From: Thamnaconus septentrionalis | Lineage: Eukaryota > Chordata > Actinopteri > Tetraodontiformes > Monacanthidae | Direction of reading: 5' to 3' | Length of the DNA stretch: 64,000 bases | Assembly (NCBI GenBank): GCA_009823395.1 | Contig: CM020507.1 | Span: forward strand, 7,749,001 to 7,813,000 | Shown: piece after piece, positions 50,838 to 61,412 of the stretch | Numbering within the stretch: the first letter of the stretch is position 1 | Layout: each line of letters opens with the position of its first letter | Notes under the pieces: generated by a model | What the model was told of the DNA's origin: nothing | Databases searched by the model: none | What the model saw: only the letters and a program-made list of their open reading frames with translations | Position numbers and translations under genes: made by a program

Positions 50838-50920
50838 TGATGGCTGTCACCTTTGTGTACTCAGCCTCTTTCGGGAGGCTGCAATGCAAATAACACCCTG
50901 ATGAATATTCAGAACGGATC
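50838..50920 (-). promoter_or_regulatory. Duplicated intronic element, copy B (inverted)
   Basis: This 83-base segment, read on the minus strand, aligns without gaps to 58695-58777 with nine mismatches (89% identity). It includes 35 consecutive identical bases (50838-50872 here). It contains an exact POU octamer ATGCAAAT (50884-50891), a GAATATTC palindrome and a MEIS-type CTGTCA (50844-50849). It contains no simple repeat. Identity this high between two non-adjacent segments with motif content typical of neural enhancers suggests either a duplicated conserved non-coding element or an unrecognised interspersed repeat. Confidence 0.65.
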
Positions 50921-51107
50921 GAGGACGGGGAGGGAGGGCGAGGGGAGAAGAGCGGAGCGGGAAGGAGAGGGAGGTGAAGCAGGAAAAATTGAAGGGTGGA
51001 GAGGAGAGAAGCCAGAGAGGCGAAGGAGTGAGTGCGGACTGGATTGGGGAGATAAACAGAGACAAAGTGTGTGTGGATTAGTTAGGGAAAACAAGTCAGT
51101 GTGTTCC

Positions 51108-51110
<3 letters not shown>

Positions 51111-51147
<37 letters not shown>
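51111..51147. repeat. (GT)n microsatellite
   Basis: About 18 GT units at the end of a purine-rich (GGAGAGGAGAG) stretch from 50925. Confidence 0.95.
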
Positions 51148-51151
<4 letters not shown>

Positions 51152-51839
51152 ACCCATTTCCCGTATTTTCCCATTGACTGGCAATCCAGCTATAACTGAC
51201 TTTGCTGGTTTTGTATTCAGTTAAGAAGCATGGACACTTAGGTATATGAACATGTTATTGTTGTGTATTATAATTATGTTTTGTATATGTTATATAATGT
51301 GGTATAGTACATTAAATTAAAAAAAGGTCCCATATTTTACCAAATTCACATTGAAAGGCTGTAAACACAGGGTTAAAAATACTGTTTTTGGAAATATGGA
51401 CTTTTTGTTTTGTTTATTTAAATTTTGCGAGGCGGCTGCAGCAGCGGGGCAAGGAGTGTTCTAAAATTGGTAATAATACGAAACCATTAATAATAGTCCA
51501 GAATGTCACATTACCGTGTACTTGAAACAGTGATAAATGAACCACTTAAGATCCATTTTTCAGTGAAAATTAATCTTGATCTAAGTGAGTTTGGACAAAC
51601 ACTCGGCCTCAATGCCGAGGCAGAGGCACCTTTGTTTCAATTCCCTCCATGTCCAATGCATGTTATATACAATGTTTCTGGAACAAATCTTGGAATTACC
51701 ACCATTATTTACGCTTTTTTCACACAGCTTACTCATGACATACACCCAGACCATATTTAGCCTTCTTCAACCTGAGGGTCTTTGCCTCCTTCCAGTCCCA
51801 TTTAGACTCATCAGGCCTCGGACACTGAACTGGAATATT

Positions 51840-52040
51840 CCAGACTAACCTCCCATCACTCGCCTCAGGCAGCAGGCTTTCGAATAACAATTCAAAGCTC
51901 CTTTGCATGCAGAAGCGCCTCAGCTAATGCCGAGATGCTGACAGCTGATGGATCTATGAATCAGTTATCAAATGCCAATTTACATGTGCAGCCACCAGAG
52001 CGCTTCATACATTTTATATTTTGAAAAGGCAGCCGACACT
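51840..52040. promoter_or_regulatory. Candidate conserved non-coding element
   Basis: About 200 bases of complex sequence with no simple repeats. Motif-like words include AATAACAATTCAAAG, CTTTGCATGC, TGACAGCTGATGG (MEIS plus E-box), ATGAATCAG and CAAATGCCAATTTACATG. Such texture is typical of vertebrate developmental enhancers. No alignment is possible here, so conservation is inferred only. Confidence 0.3.
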
Positions 52041-52897
52041 TCGGTACCGTGCTGTTTAATCCATCTTTAAACGTACACGTCTCGGCGACCCCCCAACAAC
52101 CGAGATGCCTCCTTTAATGCAGGATTGGATGTTTTTTTTGTTTGTTTGTTTAATGATTCACACGAGCGCAGAAGAAGTCTGGAACACATGAAAAGAATTA
52201 ATGACGCTTCTTCACGGCGCTGGCGTCTCATGCAGCTCTCTCACCGAGGCACGATGCATTCACTTGTCAAGCGGAGGTGATTTGGACAGGTTGACTTCAC
52301 ACGCGGCGGCTTTACGTCGCGGGCTCGGCATGTCGCTGTTCCTCGAAGAAGCAGAGAAGAAGGAACGCCAAAGTGGGTTCATTGTAACGGTTTTCACCAT
52401 CGTGAATGTCCACGATAGCGAAGGTTGCTGCTCGAGTCTGTTTCAAGTTAAATGAGTCATAGTGACACCTTCTCCTAGTTCATCTGCCTTTAAGACGAAT
52501 TCATTCATGTATCTGAAAACACTCTGTGGCAGGCTGCCGACAAAGCCTTTATAGTCGAAGGTGACCAGACTCGTTGCTGAAATAACCAGCGACAAGTTCA
52601 GGAGCAGCTCACACAGACACCGCTTGGAAAATTGAGGTTATTTTACTACCCGGCCAACAAACTCTACATACTTGTGGCTTTATGATGCCTGAAAGAAACA
52701 GCATGGTTGATTCCCATTTTGTCTTATGATGTTTGTCCATTTTTTTTTATGTGAAACGAGGCAACGGAATAAAGACTCTGACCCACAAACTGCCCTTAAA
52801 ACCAGGTGAGCAGAAAGAGCTGCGGACAAAGGAAAGAAAATGGAGTCGTGTGACAGGAGACATTGAGCTACAAATGTAGCTCAGCATGACAATACGT

Positions 52898-53225
<328 letters not shown>

Positions 53226-53848
53226 GAAACCAGCAGAGAGGACTAGTGGGTCCTCAGAAGTACATTCCCTACTCTGATCCTTGGGGAGAAAAAAAAAATC
53301 CACTAATCCCAACTCTCACTGAGGCAAACATCCCCAGAAAGGGGGGACTGGGCAAAAGAATAAGTGGCGCAAATAGACTTACGCCTGAAAAATAAACAAT
53401 TGTCGGAATACGAGGCTAGACGAGACCAGATAAACAGTATTAAAAAAGAATGTGTGAAAATGAGCAAACAACCGGCAGGAAGCGGCGGTGGGGGGTGGGG
53501 GGGAGAAAAAAAATATTTGCATTTTAATATTTAATCTCGATGTGTATCGCGGCGGCACCGAGCGTTCCCCCTCGCTCGTCAGCAATCATCTTACTAATTA
53601 ACTAGCCAAACAAGGGGAGCACACAGTTCAAGATGACAGAGCTCCAACTGGGGGAGATACTAATCACTTTGACCCTTTTCAACTCCCCCGGCACTCAGAG
53701 ACGCCGAGGCGCTCGGCTAAACACGGATCCCGGGTGGCGACGTGGCAACACGGAGTTTCCGAGTGATCGTTGGCCTGCTGAGGGCCGACTGGACTGGATC
53801 ACACAACAACCAAACAACCAGTCATCAAGCCTGAAGCTGGCTCGCCAG

Positions 53849-54080
53849 GTCAGTGGTGGGAAGGTGACTTTTTCAAATAAGATTGATTGCAATTATAAGT
53901 TACCCTATTGAAAGTAGTGGAACTATTTCTATTACTTTGTAAAAGTAATGTAACTAATTACATTACAATGACTTTACTCTTATTTTCTTTTGTTTGTTGT
54001 GTTGAGTAATCTATCAATGAAGACAAAATGGACACTTTCACTCTACATTTAATTACATTGTGATTACTTTTCTAAATTTT
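53849..54080 (+). mobile_element. Possible hAT-like MITE relic
   Basis: Begins CAGTGGTGGGAAGGTGAC, a hAT-type terminal sequence common in fish. AGTAATGTAACTAATTACATTACAATGAC-type sequence follows, a pattern I associate with the 'CAGTG-TGGG-A-GTAAC' repeat families. The right terminus is not identifiable, so the element is degraded. Confidence 0.45.
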
Positions 54081-56462
54081 GAATAACTGTTTAGACAACA
54101 ACATAAAATAACAGCCATAACAAGGGCAAACTTCAGTATCTCTTTTTAATGTGAGATCTGAAATCTGCGAGACATGTTTTATACTTACAGCACCGACACA
54201 CGTTTTTTTCTCCGCTGCAATTTCAAAATCGTTCAGACTACGTTCCAAACAGAGACAAAGGTGAGTGGTAGGGGGCGCTGCAATTTTGAACTTTACTGGA
54301 GAACCAATCAGAAGTGTCAGAATAGCACCAAACCGTAGTCTGATGAGGGAAACAGAAAAGGACGGCGCTCGTGCTGAGCCAGTGCACGAGAAAATCATGA
54401 GATGCAAGAAAAGTAAAATTATTCAGCATAAAATCCAGTCATATCTTCCTACTGGTGCAAGGCCGTGGCTAATGACTTGAAAGACGAGGACCTTCTTGAA
54501 AAACTTTCTGTCAGTGTTGCTTTTTTAAATTAAATCTGGTAAGGACAACCCATGATGAGGATGTGAGTGAAGTTCTTTATAAGTAGCAGGAATAGAAAGA
54601 CATGAATTCTTGAGGAAAGTTGACGTTAAGTCTTTTTGGTGGACTTGTGGGCTTAAAAGGACTTTACAAACTTTCAGTTGTTTGGGACGGATGTTCTACG
54701 CGCTCCAATTGGTTGAATCGGTGACCCAATGATGTTCCCGTGAGACTGTGACTGCATTGATCGACGCTAATCCCTTTAGCGGCATGTGTGCTCCCTTCCT
54801 GTTTTTGTCGCTTTGCTTTGGCGATTGTAAGGGCGGCAGACTGCAATGGCTAATTGCTACTAAAAGAGGGGAAGCTGATTGGCTAAGATAAAAGCTGGAA
54901 AGTTTCAGATGCGCTAGAAAATAAACTTTTTTTGGTCTGAGATTTTACTGGCCAAGGTGGACGAGAGAGAGCTGTTAGCTGCGGAAATCGAGCCTCGCTT
55001 TTTGTTTCTCTACCTTTCTTATTAAGACAAGGAAATAAAAAGGAAACAAATACACTATGTAAGTAATTGCAGCTGGAAAACCTGGGGTTCAGGTGAGTAC
55101 AGCAGGAAGATTTTATGCTCCCTTTCGTCTCAGATCTGCACCTGTGTGGCTTCAACATGGCACGGCGCTGATTCCAAGTGGCAGTTATGTCACAGTTTTC
55201 TCTCCGTATCCATCAGGGTGACGTGGGAGAATAATTTGGACTCCTAACCAGTTTGGAAAAAAACCACAATGCAGCCCACAAAGCAGTCATCCTGTGTGGT
55301 AATGTGCTCAATGACAGCCAGAAAAAAAAAAAACGAAAAAAGAGAAGCAGCTCAGAATCGGGGGCCGCATCCAAACATGAATCATCAACGTTTGAAAAAA
55401 TAAAAAAAAGAGCCTGGCAGCACGCGTACAGGAAGGAAGAAAATCTTTTTGTTGTTGTTGCTGTTGTTTTCGTAACATTTTGCCGTTAGTCTGGCCCTTC
55501 TGTTTGTAATATTGTACATTTACCTCCCTGCGAGGGATGAACGACAGCGAAGCACAGCAGCCATCTGCCTCAGCGTTGCCGATAATCCCAAAATATTTGC
55601 CTTGTTCCTTCTTCTAAAATCAACCATTTGAGGCGTCTAAGAAAAGAAATGACGGGGAAAAAAATGTTTCCTCCAATCAAGAAACAAATATTTTAAGACG
55701 CTCGTGTCCAAGCTTGAGTGCCGGTGTGTAAAATGTTGCGCGGATGTCGTCGGATGACACTTCCTGCATGTCTGCCGCGATTGTTCAGCCGTAAACAGAT
55801 TAAATAGTCTCTCAGTATCATTTTCTCTGGGTTGCAGCCTGTGACACTGCTGCTACCGTCTCTAATGGGCCTCTGAGCACAAGGTTGCAATTACTGCCTG
55901 AAGGCAAGTTGGAGAATATATATATAAATATATATACTTTTGATCATTAGTATCATTTTTTTTTTAAGGCTTCACAACGACTATATCCTTTCTGAGTTGT
56001 TGTTTTTTTCCCCAAGATTGTTGCTGAGAGCTGCAGACATTATGTCCGGATAATCCCAGCTGGACTTTCAAAGTAAATTCTTGGTGTAAAATGGATCAGA
56101 AATAGACGAGACATTGTGTCTGCCAGGCTGTCTGCAGAAAAGACGTTCAATCCCTCAAAAAAAGAAAAAACAAAAAAGTGCCAGACTGAAATCGTGACAG
56201 AAAACTGGCCCAATTTTGGCAAATGTAGTATTTGGCTCCTCCATCACTTTATGTTGTTTTTTTGAAATCCAATCTCTGAATTTTATCGCCGCAGAAGTAT
56301 TTTTTTTAATCCATGCCTCCTTGTATTTGCTCTTCCCTCCTCGCTCCCTTTCCTCCCTTGTCTGCTTCTCTTGGTTTGTCGCTCGTGTCCCTCCATCACC
56401 TCGGCAGTTTATCATAATCACATCACCTCGGTGTGATGGAGCACACTTAAGGCTTATTATGT

Positions 56463-56655
56463 GGCTCACGCGCGCACACACGCGGACACACGCGGACACA
56501 CAACACACACGCACGCACACACATATATGCAGGAATGAGATCCTCTTAAGCCTTATTACATGTTACTGTGCCTCTAACATGGGAGATTATGCATGGGACT
56601 TTATGCCAGGGCAGAGGGCAAGGGCTGCAAGTGAGATGAGCGAACGCGCGAACGG

Positions 56656-56694
<39 letters not shown>

Positions 56695-57020
56695 CAAAAA
56701 TACAGACGAGCATGCACACAGACACGCGCGCAGAGGAGCGCACGCACGTGCGCGTACGCACAGAGAGCGTTTTGTACAACAAAGACAGAGACAGAGTGTC
56801 TGCAAGGGGAATCAAAGAGGCCACCTCAAGTCCGTGTGTGTGTGTGTGTGTATGCGCGCGCATGCCCACATGCACTCTAAAGCACAGCGAGCGAGGCTGA
56901 ACAGAGGCGGCGTGGGTGCGTGTAGGATGAAGAAGTGTGTGTCCGGAGATACAAGGCAGAGATAAATAATGTGCACAGTGCAGAGTATTTATTTCTCTCT
57001 GGGTGACAGTGCGTGCGTGT

Positions 57021-57068
<48 letters not shown>

Positions 57069-57190
57069 GCGTGTGCGTGTGTGTGTGTGTGCGTGCGTGC
57101 GTGCGTGTGTTTGTGTGCGTGTGCGTGTGCGCGTGCGCGCGCGTGCGTGCGTGCGTGTGTGTGTGTGTGTGCGTGCGTGCGTGCTTGTGT
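56463..57190. repeat. Alternating purine-pyrimidine (AC/GC, GT/GC) block
   Basis: Three long alternating runs lie within 730 bases: CA/CG at 56463-56524, CA with CG at 56640-56765, and GT/GC at 57010-57190. The last is about 180 bases of nearly perfect purine-pyrimidine alternation rich in CG, which is the strongest kind of Z-DNA-forming sequence. It also generates the longest Cys-Val and His-Thr false frames in the window. Confidence 0.9.
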
Positions 57191-57285
57191 GTTTTGGTCA
57201 GCAGGCAGAGGGCAAGATCCAGCGCAGGCGAGACACTTGTTCTTTTTATTCTCCAGCATCCCCACATGACCTCAGCGGAGAGCGG

Positions 57286-57380
57286 AGGCAGGAGTGCTCA
57301 GGCAGGAGTGCTCGGCTGATCCTCTCGCCCTCCTCGCCCTCCTCGCCCTCCTCGTCCTCCTCACCTCCTCACCTCCTCCC
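57286..57380. repeat. Short tandem duplications: 14-base pair and (CTCGCCCTC)n
   Basis: AGGCAGGAGTGCTC occurs twice back to back at 57286-57299 and 57300-57313. A nine-base CTCGCCCTC unit and its CTCACCTCC derivatives then run from 57321 to 57380. Confidence 0.8.
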
Positions 57381-58694
57381 CACTCCCGTGTAAATACAAC
57401 AGAGGGAAGCAAACAACCGGGGGGACTCCTAACGCCGCATGAGAAAAACGAGCAGGGCGCTCTGCCTCTCTGTGAACGCTGCCCCGCTTCTACTTTTTCC
57501 TCCAGTCATTTGTGTAATTGTGCGCCCCCCCACCCCCACCCCCCCAGCCCGGTGCCAAGGATCGTCTTCCCGCTCCGTGGTTACTACCTGCGATGCCGAA
57601 GCCCTTCGGCAGCGTCAGGTATCCCCATCTGCGGGGAGACACGGAATCAATTCCATCTCTCACACCTGCAACACGGCCGAGCGCGGGGCTGCTTTTTGTG
57701 AGCGAGTTTGAGAGCTAAAAACAAGCTGCACACTGAACTCACACTGCTGACCTGGCTGCCCCATAAAGTCACGTTTACTCTGTGAAATTCTATCCGACTG
57801 TTTTACCGTTGACTCGACTAATATCCTATAAACATCACGATGGACACAGAGCGGAAGATGAGCTGAGAAGCTGCAGTTTCTCAGTCGGATACTTTTGCAC
57901 TTCAGGTGCAGACCAGCTTGTTGACTCCTGTGAGATTTCAAATTGAGTTAAATCAGGCTGCTGGCGGACTCAAAAGTGAGATTCGACTGATCCGTGATGT
58001 GTGAGCAAAACTGGGTAGCAGTCAGTCGCAAGCAAACGGATGTTTTAAGCCTTAAAACAGAAACTACAAACATTTTTTTCAACTCAAATTTAAATCCCAG
58101 TTCTTTAAAAGAAGGACCGAGTTCTACAGAGTTGCTTCCAGGTTTTCTTAGAACTGCTTTTTGGAATAACTTCTCCTGACGCAACAACCACAAAGCGACA
58201 TTTCTCTGCATTCTTCTTAGAAAGATTCTCCTCTCTTGCCGCCGCATTTATTTATTTATTTTTTCATACTGCTGTATATCCACCGGGGCGCTCCGAGACG
58301 GGATGTTTCTGAGTGATAAATTTGCACATCTGTCACTCGTCAGCGCGGAATCCCTGAAGTCGGTGAAATGATGAGGCAGAGATGGGAGGCAGATACGCCT
58401 GCTTAGCCTAGATCAGGGCTTTTAAACTTGTTTTGGAGCCAGCCAACCAAAAAGTGGAAATTTGTTCCCTGGGATGCTGCTGCAGGAAAATAGAATGCCG
58501 CTTGTGCGGGGAAAGCATGTAGGTGACCTCTCCAGGCTCCACCTGAGGGCAGTTTCAGGGCAGAAACTCCAGTCAGACAAAACTAAATGGGATCTACTTC
58601 TAGTTTTATAGTTTTATGCCTCTTCTCATCGACCTGCAGGCCCCCCCTCACTCTCTCTTCACCAACCCTCCCCGTGTTTTTTCCTCTCTCCTTA

Positions 58695-58777
58695 GATCGC
58701 TCGTGAATATTCATGAGGCTGTTATTTGCATTGCTGGCTCCTGAAAGAGGCTGAGTACACAAAGGTGACAGCCATCA
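58695..58777 (+). promoter_or_regulatory. Duplicated intronic element, copy A
   Basis: Partner of 50838-50920 in opposite orientation, 7.8 kb away and only about 180 bases inside intron 3 from the exon 3 donor. It contains GAATATTCAT, the octamer ATTTGCAT (58724-58731), ACAAAGG and TGACAG (58766-58771). The 35 bases 58743-58777 are identical to the other copy. Outside 58695-58777 the similarity falls to shared pyrimidine richness on one side and vanishes on the other. Confidence 0.65.
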
Positions 58778-58958
58778 ACCTCGGGAGGCGGCGGTGCCGA
58801 GACATGAAAAGGAGCGAATGAGGCGGAAAGGAATAAAAACCCCAAAGATAAAAAAAAAAAAAAAACGCGTCGGGGAGAAACCCGGCAAAGCGTGTAATGC
58901 AACGCGAGGAAGTTCTCCCCCACGGGCGTTCTTTTTTTGTTTTTTCTTGCGCTCCTAC

Positions 58959-59542
58959 CTCAGTGTGAACTGCTCCATGCTGGAATCCGTCTTCATGTAG
59001 ACGCCGAACGACACGGTCTTGCCCAGGCGGACCGGGCTGGCCGGCACCAGAACGTCGACGTTGTCGTCCAGCCGGAGCCTCTCGCCCTTGGCGGCGACGG
59101 GGCCGAGGGTCATCGCCACCGAGCCGGCTTTCAGCATGTCCTGGAGGCCTCCGTCCAGCAGGGGGCTCCACTGGCCGCCCAGACCCAGGCCCAGGCCTCC
59201 CAGGGGGCCGAGGTTGCTGGGACCCGGGACCCTCCACGGCTCGTTGAGGGCGGGGGGGCACTCCTGGCCCGCCCCCTCCACCGGCACCACCGAGTAGTAG
59301 ACGTCCACCGGGGGCAGCGTCGCCTCGGGGGGCCGTTTCCTGGCCTGCGGAGGCGCGAACCAGGCCGGGGGAATCTCCAGGCGGACCACGCAGACCCCCG
59401 ACGGTCCCACCAGGCGGCAGCCGGCCGACGGCGCCAACTCGGCGCCGCCCCCGCACGATACGGGCGCGCGGACGCACGGCAGGAGGACCGGAGGAGGCGG
59501 GTCGGGCTCGTCCCAACGCCGGCCCACCAGGTAGAACAACAC
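58959..59542 (-). CDS. tmem132: TMEM132-family protein, exon 3 (internal)
   Basis: A 584-base exon on the minus strand with acceptor ccctctccag|GTG (AG at 59544-59543) and donor CTGAG|gtagga (GT at 58958-58957); it starts in phase 0 and ends in phase 2. The 194 complete codons begin V-L-F-Y-L-V-G-R-R-W-D-E, the TMEM132 signature (usually VLF--GRDWD). Next come L-P-C-V-R, a Cys-containing G-x-C-V-V-R-L-E-I-P-P-A-W-F-A-P-P segment, V-D-V-Y-Y-S-V and a variable Gly/Pro-rich linker. The exon ends G-S-V, R-L-D-D-N-V-D-V, K-T-V-S-F-G-V-Y and M-E-Q-F-T-L-R. In the family this is the end of the conserved N-terminal extracellular domain. LPCVR, AWFxPP and E-x-FTLR favour TMEM132E over C/D. The exon is strikingly GC-rich compared with its introns. 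A longer frame (58722-59621) overlaps it but is out of frame with the conserved protein. Confidence 0.9.
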
Positions 59543-59636
59543 CTGGAGAGGGCAGGAGGACACAGCTGATTGACCAGAGTGACTGAGGAGGAAGAGTTTG
59601 AGCTTTTCTAAATCCATCCATCAGTCTTCACACTAA

Positions 59637-59662
59637 AGGTCAGACCTTGACCTTGACCTTGA
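59637..59662. promoter_or_regulatory. Cluster of AGGTCA half-sites (DR0, candidate)
   Basis: AGGTCA at 59637 on the plus strand is followed by TGACCT at 59648 and 59654. The minus strand therefore reads TCAAGGTCAAGGTC, a DR0 with TCAAGGTCA extended half-sites. These are the established target forms of NR6A1/GCNF, ERR and NR5A receptors. The short tandem CCTTGA repetition could be accidental. Confidence 0.35.
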
Positions 59663-59690
59663 CTTTTTCATTAGGGGCTGTTGGAGGAAC

Positions 59691-60315
59691 ATAGGAGGGA
59701 AGGGACAAAGTACAAATACTGTACTTTTTACTTTACTTTGTACTTTTTACTTGACTAAATTTTTCAGGTATCTGTACTTTACTTGAGAATTTCTTCTTCT
59801 GTTGACTTTTTACTTTTACTATCTACATTTGTACACAAATATCTGTATTTTCTATTCCTCACATTTAGAAAAACAAGTCCGTTAATTTTTGTGTCTTTAA
59901 TTCTTTAAAAGATACAAATTCTGTTTAAAGTAACTAACCTATTGTCATAGTTGTTGCTTCAAGTGGAGCTATTTGAACTCTGTTGCCGCTGTTGTGTCGT
60001 TGAATATGAAAGTGGATCATATTGTACAGGGAGGTTATTTTAGAGTACCTTGGCTTTGGGGTCACTGTTCAGGATATTTTCAGAACAGAGAAAAATAAAC
60101 GTGTCGAAAATAACATTGCATGTAACAAAGAATGTACTGTTTCATTTATTGCAACAAAAAAAAAACTTTTTACTTTAGTACATTTCAGAACTTGTATTTT
60201 CTTACTACAAGTTCTGAGTAAAGGCGTTGAATCAGTCCTTTTACCGGAATATATTTTTATCCAAGTGTCCGTACTTTCACTTCAGTACAAAAGCTAAATA
60301 CTTTTGCCACCTCTG
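59691..60315. mobile_element. hAT-type MITE (tacttttactt family)
   Basis: The right end ...TACTTTTGCCACCTCTG (60301-60315) is the reverse complement of the CAGAGGTGGCAAAAGTA terminal repeat of a very common fish hAT-type MITE. The body carries the diagnostic TACTTTACTTTGTACTTTTTACTTGA pattern, noted here in short form as repeated ACTTT/TACTT words. The left end near 59691-59715 is degenerate. A 12-bp perfect palindrome, TCAGAACTTGTA (60185-60196) with its complement (60206-60217), lies inside. There is no transposase ORF. Confidence 0.7.
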
Positions 60316-60608
60316 GGGAGGAAGCTGAAGAACACAAAGGGGAACTAAGTGCAGTAAGAACATGCAAACTCCGCACAGAACTCAGTCATCGCGGAGTGTT
60401 GTGAGGTGACAGTGCTAAACCAGGCCACCACCGTCTCAGCCTTGTTTGTGTGTGAGATGCAACTTGCAAGATGCAGAAAGTGAAACTTTTGTAATAAGAA
60501 GGGAAAACGCCTTTTACTGACAAACCCATTGAAAAACAAGATCTTAAATCTGTGTATCATTCCTTAATTCATTAATTAAAAGAAAACCAAAGACAAAAAA
60601 TTAAAAAT

Positions 60609-60870
60609 TTCATTTTGGTTGTCAAAACAGTTGAATGACAACTAAAATGAAAAACATTATTTTTCCGGTTCCCAATTGTGTGTTCAGTTGGAAAATAGAC
60701 AACGTGGATAACAGGCGATTGGCCAATTTGGATACTTTGATTTGAGGCAAGGTTTGTGACTATGAAGTGCTACGCCATTTTCTAATTGAGCACAAAATAT
60801 GAAATTGGAAAAACAATTTGTCATTTGTTTTTGTTTTTATTTTGGTTTTCGAAACAGATGTTGGACAAAA
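60609..60870. repeat. AT-rich repeat with internal direct copies
   Basis: A unit of about 33 bases containing ATTTTGGTT-TC-AAACAG--G---GACAA occurs at 60609-60642 and again at 60836-60870. An AT-rich segment lies between them. It looks like an old interspersed element; family unknown. Confidence 0.45.
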
Positions 60871-60993
60871 AAAAAATTTGTAATTTCATTTTTTCGGCTT
60901 TGCTTTCATCCTGAGAAATAAACATACGAATGATACACAAATGATCTTAAACAAGCAAGCTAGCATTAGCCATAAAAGCGCAACGGTCGGCAC

Positions 60994-61412
60994 CTGTATC
61001 CAGGGACGTGTGGATCCCACTTTGGGCACCACCACTTGGCCCTTCACCCTCCAGTTCAACGTCACATGGTTGTTGCTCAGTAAGAGGTGCGGGGGCGGGC
61101 CCTGAAGGAGCTCCACCGGGATTGGCTGCTCGGCGCTGGTGTTGCCGTAGCTGCAGTTGACGGTGGGCAGGGTCTGCGGATTGGCGACGCCCGGCTCCAG
61201 CTGCCGGAGGAAGAACGGCTCGGTGCGGGACGACAGGCTGCCGTTGCGCATCACCTCCTGGTTGGCTTCGCGCAGGAAGAAGGCCGACTCGGCGCCGCTG
61301 AGCTGGCACTGGACGGGGAGGTAGGTGGGGAGCGAGGGGGAGAAATGGGACTGGGAGAAGTCGGAGCTGCCGCCCGGCCCACTTGCTGCGGCTCCGGCTC
61401 GGCTGTCGGGCT
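60994..61412 (-). CDS. tmem132: TMEM132-family protein, exon 2 (N-terminal extracellular part)
   Basis: A 419-base exon on the minus strand, entered in phase 2 through a strong acceptor (pyrimidine tract then ctcag|AG, AG at 61414-61413). It leaves in phase 0 at CAG|gtgccg. After a low-complexity Ala/Gly/Ser segment it carries L-P-T-Y-L-P-V, A-F-F-L-R-E-A-N-Q-E-V-M-R-N-G-S-L and E-L-L-Q, then N-W-R-V-K and R-P-W-I-Q. These are the hallmark blocks of the TMEM132 N-terminal domain (Pfam TMEM132D_N). Three N-glycosylation sequons are visible: NGS, NCS and NTS. The family consists of single-pass membrane proteins with cohesin/Ig-like ectodomains, proposed to act in neural adhesion; TMEM132E is linked to hearing. 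AFFLREA and ELLQ favour a TMEM132E-like gene, EANQ-x-x-MRN the C/D group. The signal peptide must come from exon 1. Confidence 0.9.

Larger units (their letters stand above)
59543..60993 (-). other. TMEM132-family gene, intron 2
   Basis: A 1,451-base phase-0 intron between CAG|gtgccg (donor GT at 60993-60992, a weak match after +3) and the ccctctccag acceptor at 59543. Roughly 40% is a hAT-type MITE and much of the rest is an older AT-rich repeat. A (TGACCT)n motif cluster lies about 100 bases upstream, in transcript order, of the exon 3 acceptor. Confidence 0.85.

Noticed and set aside
56546..57319. Long Cys-Val, His-Thr and Ala-Arg-Thr-His frames on both strands
   Set aside because: Pure translation of the GT/GC alternating repeat; not proteins.
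58937..59569. Plus-strand open frame of 210 codons antisense to exon 3
   Set aside because: Antisense shadow of the GC-rich exon, rich in Arg/Gly/Ala, with no recognisable domain.
58722..59621. Minus-strand open frame of 299 codons over exon 3
   Set aside because: It is the longest frame in the window but is not the frame that carries the TMEM132 motifs. It runs through both splice sites and is a by-product of GC-rich sequence poor in stop codons.
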